A stretch of DNA of 64,000 nucleotides from Byssothecium circinans (lineage: Eukaryota; Ascomycota; Dothideomycetes; Pleosporales; Massarinaceae). A program made the position numbers and the translations under genes. Positions 58,804 through 64,000 of the stretch are shown in pieces; the stretch's first letter is position 1; every line of letters begins with the position of its first letter. The notes below the pieces were generated by a model. It was not told where the DNA came from, did not search any database, and worked only from the letters and a program-made list of their open reading frames with translations. Location of the stretch: the NCBI GenBank assembly GCA_010015675.1, contig ML977002.1, positions 542,884 through 606,883 on the forward strand. Direction: 5' to 3'.

Positions 58804-61800
58804 CTAGTCTACTTCGGTTGACACTGGCTCAGCCTTCCTCAGAGTATCCCACAAGCTTTCATACCCTTCGAATTTAGCAATCTCCCATATAGTCAATCCA
58901 TTCGCGATGTCGCGCACATCAGCGCCGTAATCGATGAGCAGCTGAACGACAGCAAAGAAGTCAGGCAGATACTCGGCGCCCCATGAGAGGCTCCATGAGC
59001 GAAACAGAATTTGAAGTGGCGAGGCGTCTTCCCAAACGCAGCAGTTCTGCAGACCACGAACATGCATAGCCTTTGCATTCGGGTTCATTCCGTTCTCGAG
59101 GAGTAGTCGCACGATTTCTGGAGACACCCGGTTACTGGTCCCATAACGCGCTCCGTATATACCCACGGCAATGTGCAACGCGTTGATAATCGGTATCGGT
59201 TCGTCCGGATCTGGCGGCACGGAAGAGGTGACGGAATATGGTGCTGTAGTCTCTACTGGCCACCTCACGTCAGACCCTTGGTTGATCATGAGCTCTATCA
59301 AGTCGTGTCGATAGGTTCGCACTGCTTCATGAAACGGCGTCCAGCCAGTATAGTCTGCAGACCCGACGTTAGATCCAAGCATGATAAGCTCATGCGCTAG
59401 GGTCAGATTGCCTTCACTGACAGCGTGGAAAAGGAGCGTGTGACCGTCGCGATCGTTCGTCTGATAGGCTCCAGAATGACCAATTGCGGCAACACAAGCT
59501 TCGAAGCACTCTTGCTCGCTTTGTGGCATTGTGCCAGACTCTCGGAGGAAATTGGTAAGCCAATGATCGCGTGATATATCCTGAATGGCGTGCTGAACGA
59601 GGATAGCCAGATTGTCGAGCTTTCCACAGAACAGTGCAAGATAAAATGAATCGAATCCGTTGTCTCGATGCATATAAGGATCTGCGCCGCCTTCAAGGAG
59701 AGCGACAAGATATGTTCCGTCTTCGATGCCTCTCTCCGCGGCGAGCTGTATTGCTGTCGATCGAGGGTAGGAATCTTGAAAATTGATATCAATTCCGAAG
59801 GCGGAGAGCTCTTTCAATACCTGCACATAGTCGACGCGAGGACATGATTCGCATCCAAAAATGTTGATTTCGTCCTCGTCCCATTCATACTGTTTCTGTG
59901 CAGGCTGCACAGTGGACATGCCGACAATCAAACTGCCGTCCGTGGGAGGAACGCCGCCAGCTTCAATGACTATTCGAACAAGCTCATAGAAACCGCAGAC
60001 TGCGACGAATTCAAATTCACCCGAAAGGTCTCCATCGCAGCTGAATGGAGCTTGAGAAGCGTGGAGAGCCTGGGGGAGGATCCAGTTGCGATTTCTGATC
60101 GCCAGCGTGAATGCAGTGGTATTTGTAGCTGTCTCAGCTGCAAGCACCCGCGGAGGTGAGATACGAAGCACCACTTTAGCCATCGCTTCAACAAGTTCCA
60201 ATGGTGTCTGGTATGCGTGATACTTTTCTGAGTATCCTTCTGACTTCAATTCATCTTTTTCGAACCCAAGATCGCCATGCCGTAAGCTGCTAATCTTACC
60301 ATCTGCAAACACGTGAAGAGGTGTCTTCAGCTCTTCCGCAAGTACACCTGGATCCGCTCCGAGGTCAAACAAAGTCTGGAGTATGACTGGGTCCATGGCA
60401 ACCATGCCATAGTGCACGGGTCGATATCCGACCGAATCTTTGGCGTGAATTGACGCACCCTTAGATACGAGCGCATTGAGCATCAGCACAGCATCACCCG
60501 GGGTATGTCTTGTTCGCCACTTGGTAAAGGCTAGAAGAAGCATCAATGGTGTACGCCCGTATTGGTCGCGAGCATCTACATCAATGTCAGACTCCAGGAT
60601 CACCTCAAGCACCTCCCGAACACCTGAGCGGCACGCATAGTGAAGGGGGGTGAATCGTCTCGAATCGGTAGCTCTCAAGGATAGCTTTGTGTCAACTAGC
60701 AGGCGCATTACCTCTGGACTGCCACTGCGCGCAGCAAAGTGCACGTAGCCAGCACCAAAGGTCGACGCAACATCGCTATCGAGATTCTTGCCAAGATCGC
60801 GGTTCAGAATCAGCATTGACTTGACCAAGCTAGCGTCCTTGCATTGAATCGCATGGCTAAGAATACCCCGCCTGATACGCTCGAATGGTGGTTCTGGCAC
60901 ATGATCGGCCCGAGTGTTGCCCTTAGTCCCGACGACCTTAGTCCGGTCATACAACGAGCTTATGCTAATCTCAGTTCCGATGTCGAGGATATTTACACGG
61001 TTGTATGATTTTGCCAGTTTTTCGAAAGCAGCGGCGTCCGAAATGTCGATCACCAGCTTGAATAAGTTCCTAGACAGCTTGGGCACGTTCCGCAATTTGG
61101 CTTCCTCAACTGTCAGCTGACACGTCGAGAACGATAGCTCATGTGGTCCTCGCCGATGGTGACGATCCAGGATCTTCCCACTCTCAAGAAGTAAGGAGGT
61201 CATATCGCTGTCACCAGCTAGAACGGCCCAATGGACCGCAGTGAAGCCGGTAGAATCTGATTCAAATGGGGTCGAGCCGCGGTCCAACAGCAAGCGTACA
61301 ACAGAGATATGGCCACGCACAACAGCCCAGAAAAGCGGTGTCCAAAGAGCTTTGTCAACGGCGTTGATGTCAGCACCAGCTTCAATCAGATTTGCAACCA
61401 ATTGAGAATGACCATTCGATGAGGCCCAGTGTAGAGCAGTCCAAGCATGCGAGTCAGTCTTAGAGAGCAGTAAGTGGCCAACTGGAGTGGCGAGCAATCT
61501 TTTGAGTAACGAGCCGAATCCCCAGTAGCAAGCAACGTGGAGGATGGTCGGCTGACTCGGACCGCCAGCGAGCAGTTCATGGGCTGACTGGCTCTCAGTG
61601 TCGACAACCATGTGTAGCATTTGCCAGGTGCTTTCCCGGAGTTCCTCATCTTAGAGAAGATCGACTAGATCAATGAGTAGATCATCTTCGACTGCAAGAA
61701 CGTGGTAGCCGTAGTACCGTGTCGCGTAGTCCAAAAATGGCATGTCCGCAATTCTGGTTTTGAGTTCATCCAGTGACTGACATCGACCTTTAGCCATTGT

Positions 61801-63800
61801 TGGCACCGACAAGTATCTTATGCATGCACGGCCAACAGCAACGTTGGAGTACTGCGACTCTAGGCTGAGCTGTTTGAAGACAAAACCTCGCGCGGATGTG
61901 TGAACCAATCCAACGCTATGGTTGGACTTCGAATGCACGAGAAGGCCCAAACATGATGTCAGAATGACTGTTGCAGGTTCCAGACTCTCGGGAGTATACT
62001 CGGGGATCTCTTCCATGCTTGCAATCGCGTGCTGTAGCTCAACCATGTCTAAAGGGCGCTTTGCATTGCAAACCCAACATAGTGCGGCCAAAGCCAGGGC
62101 CCGCCGGTCTTGGCCAAGCCTAAGAATTCTGTCATATGTGTTCCTATAGGCTTCCTCAAAGGTTGAGGGCATGTGGTCAAGCACGTTGCGTATCTTCTTA
62201 AGGGTCGTGGCGTCACACACAGCATTCATGACGAGACGAGCTAACAGAAAGCTATTACTTGTCAGTCTCAATCGGCCAGCAACTCGAAGCGCAGCTAGAG
62301 ATGTCTCTCATGGAAGGAGAATGATCATGAAGACGTAGTGCAGGAGGTGAACTCACGATCCTTTGCTCTGTTCAGCGACTTTGACAGCCACATCTTTTTG
62401 GAAGGCATCGGTAAGGAGGACTTCGTCGATGTCGGAGTCGTCCTCGAGTCGCCATTGCGCATATAGCTCGATGTCATGCGATTCCGCACGCGCATCGATC
62501 AGCTTTGCGTTGGACATATGGGTTGCAATACTCGGCAAATCGCGACTTGAAATGATGATCTTTGCCTTTGCGGCTACAAACTGTGGTAGGTACTTTAGTA
62601 ATTTCGCAGATTGTGTGAATTCATCGAGGCCATCCATGACCATGTAGACTCGGCCAGAGGTAGATGCAATGTCACAGATAACATCCAATAGATCCTTTGG
62701 TAGAAGGGATGCATTGCGCGCCATTTTCTTCTCGCAAATGCTGACCGCTACTTGAGACACTGCTGTTGGCTGTGACAAGAGCTGGTAAGCGATGTGTCGC
62801 AGCACATCCTGCAATGTCTCTTCTTGGCTGTCTCTAAAGAAATGATGAGCGACTAATGTGTTCGATTGATTCGAGATGTCGTTCGCAATAAGTGCACTTC
62901 TGGGGTCAGCAGTCATTCCTCTATAATTTGAGAGTCTCACGAGAGGACACTCTTGCCGGCACCAGCTGAGAGACGGTTAGTTTATGTGACATACGAGAGC
63001 CTATCGTTACTACATACGCAGCCCCTTGATCCACATGGGCTGATGTGTTGTCGCTCCGGTTGAGTCTCTCCATTCCACATATGTCCTCGAGCTGAGGAGG
63101 TCCGCTCGAGAACCTGGGCATGTAGATTCGAGAATGGTATCGGAAGAGAGCGGCAAAGAATCGTACTTGGGTTTAAACCAGTTAAGAAGCTCGTTGAAGT
63201 CCTTAACTGTGAAACATATGTCAATGACACCGCGTCGTACAGATCGGGGCCGAGCACGTACTTGCTCTCTCATTCTTCAGATGACAGTAGCTTTCCACGG
63301 ATACGGTCCTAGGAGGAATTAGCAGCGATCCAGGTCAAACATTATCTTAACAAGTCCGTTGCTACTTACAGACTGTCGGCAACGAGTGCAGATCCGAAGA
63401 GACTACTGAAATGATGCAACATCAAGACCTTTTTCTCTGTCTCAGGTTCAGAAAAAGGCCAGGCAAGCATCTCGAGCTTCCTGCGCAAACCTCGCTTCAC
63501 TAGTTTCTCCGATAGTGCAGACTTGAGGCTGTCGAGCTCCTTGTGACATTCCTGGATACTATCGGCCGGCACTCCAGGCGATGGCAAAATATGCGAGATA
63601 GTTTGAGCATCGGCATGTTCGCTTGCTTGCTGCAACTTCAGAAGAACCGTGATGAGCGTCGAAAGCTCTTGAATGTAAGCGCTCCATGCTTTGGAGGAGC
63701 CTTTTACGCCTGAGACATACTGGAAGCTCAATTGCGACAGCTGGATAGCGAGACTGACCAGTCCGGCTACGGAACCTACTGCGCTCAGAGGGTCTGCCAT
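58804..63800 (-). pseudogene. NLR (Helo-like N-terminus, NACHT, ankyrin repeats) with an in-frame stop
   Basis: Six exons: 63800-63370, 63308-63262, 63206-63018, 62965-62941, 62899-62357 and 62251-58804. The introns are 61, 55, 52, 41 and 105 bp, all GT..AG and frame-keeping. The N-terminus (MADPLSAVGSVAGLVSLAIQ) is the Helo-like domain seen in fungal STAND proteins. A NACHT region follows, with the P-loop GLPGAGKSVLS formed across three exons, a Walker B-like MVMDGLDEF and IIISSRDLP. A winged-helix-like region follows (LCWVCNAKRPLDMVELQHAI). The last about 940 residues are many ankyrin repeats (for example TALHWASSNGHSQLV). One TAA at 61653-61651 falls in an otherwise continuous frame (VDLL*DEELREST), giving 611 residues without ankyrins, instead of about 1,560. 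Such proteins act in non-self recognition and cell death. May be a pseudogene, a read-through gene or a sequencing error. Confidence 0.88.
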
Positions 63801-64000
63801 AGCTTCATCTCATCGAATTCGAGGATCAAACTGTCGTTGTTGAGCTGGGTGCAGATGCAGCTGCCTTCAGCTCCTCCCCCTTGAGCCGTAGAAGGCTGAA
63901 ACCGCCACGCCAGCAGCTTAGCCTGATGCAGCTCAATTTGGCGAGCCATCTTCGAGCTCTGTGAAAAGGTCACAGGGCAACAGCTTTCGTCTGCGCCAGA
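63801..64000. other. Upstream flank of the NLR gene
   Basis: The 5' region of the NLR. A 62-codon minus-strand frame at 63785-63973 overlaps the NLR start in another frame and resembles nothing known. It could be an upstream ORF, but there is no support for it. Confidence 0.4.

Noticed and set aside
45375..64000. Biosynthetic or effector gene cluster
   Set aside because: Neighbouring genes are housekeeping (LUC7, GPI16) and unrelated families; no PKS, NRPS, P450 or transporter genes.

Overview
This window looks like nuclear DNA of a filamentous ascomycete (Pezizomycotina). The genes have short spliceosomal introns (41-105 bp, GT..AG, with CTRAC-type branch sites). They include fungal families such as GPI16/PIG-T, LUC7, UPF0590/DUF1769, a secreted aspartic protease and a NACHT-ankyrin NLR. 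The repeats carry the signature of repeat-induced point mutation (RIP). The two-compartment layout (AT-rich transposon block, then a gene-dense block) recalls Dothideomycetes with AT isochores, but I cannot name a species.

Bases 1 to about 45,900 form one AT-rich block of nested, mutated transposons with no intact host gene. Reading frames are recognisable, but former CAA, CAG and TGG codons are now TAA or TAG, and many Cys, Asp and Gly codons have become Tyr, Asn and Arg. Gypsy-A (1308-14413, TSD AATAG) is a plus-strand chromovirus whose 3' LTR is split by a Copia element (7660-14331, TSD CTACT). Gypsy-B is an older minus-strand Ty3/gypsy element of another clade, cut into pieces from about 15,210 rightwards by two 1.85-kb pogo/Fot1 elements, by a 2-kb TIR element that contains the 840-bp assembly gap, and by Gypsy-C. 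Gypsy-C (25474-40172, TSD TTAAT, minus) is related to Gypsy-A. It is interrupted by the younger Gypsy-D (29804-36546, TSD GTGTT, plus) and by a solo LTR (37623-38086, TSD CTATC). A third full pogo element and a truncated fourth close the block.

The most interesting observation is that Gypsy-A, -C and -D each carry, between the integrase/chromodomain end of pol and the 3' LTR, a short ORF on the strand opposite to pol. In all three, after allowing for RIP Cys-to-Tyr changes, its N-terminal part matches the six-cysteine spacing of a fungal Zn(II)2Cys6 (GAL4-type) cluster, followed by a charged coiled-coil-like region. This looks like a conserved antisense accessory gene of these chromoviruses.

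From about 45,900 to 64,000 the DNA is GC-balanced and gene-dense: a UPF0590/DUF1769 protein (+), a secreted protein resembling the acetoacetate decarboxylase superfamily (+), a MetE/UROD-like gene with four apparent frameshifts (+), a secreted aspartic protease (-), LUC7 (-), GPI16/PIG-T (+) and a large Helo-like-NACHT-ankyrin NLR (-) interrupted by one in-frame TAA. LUC7 and GPI16 are divergent and share a 197-bp intergenic promoter; the other neighbours show no obvious shared pathway. A poly-T tract with an 11-N gap lies at about 58.1 kb.

Element names (Gypsy-A to -D, pogo-1 to -4) are local labels.
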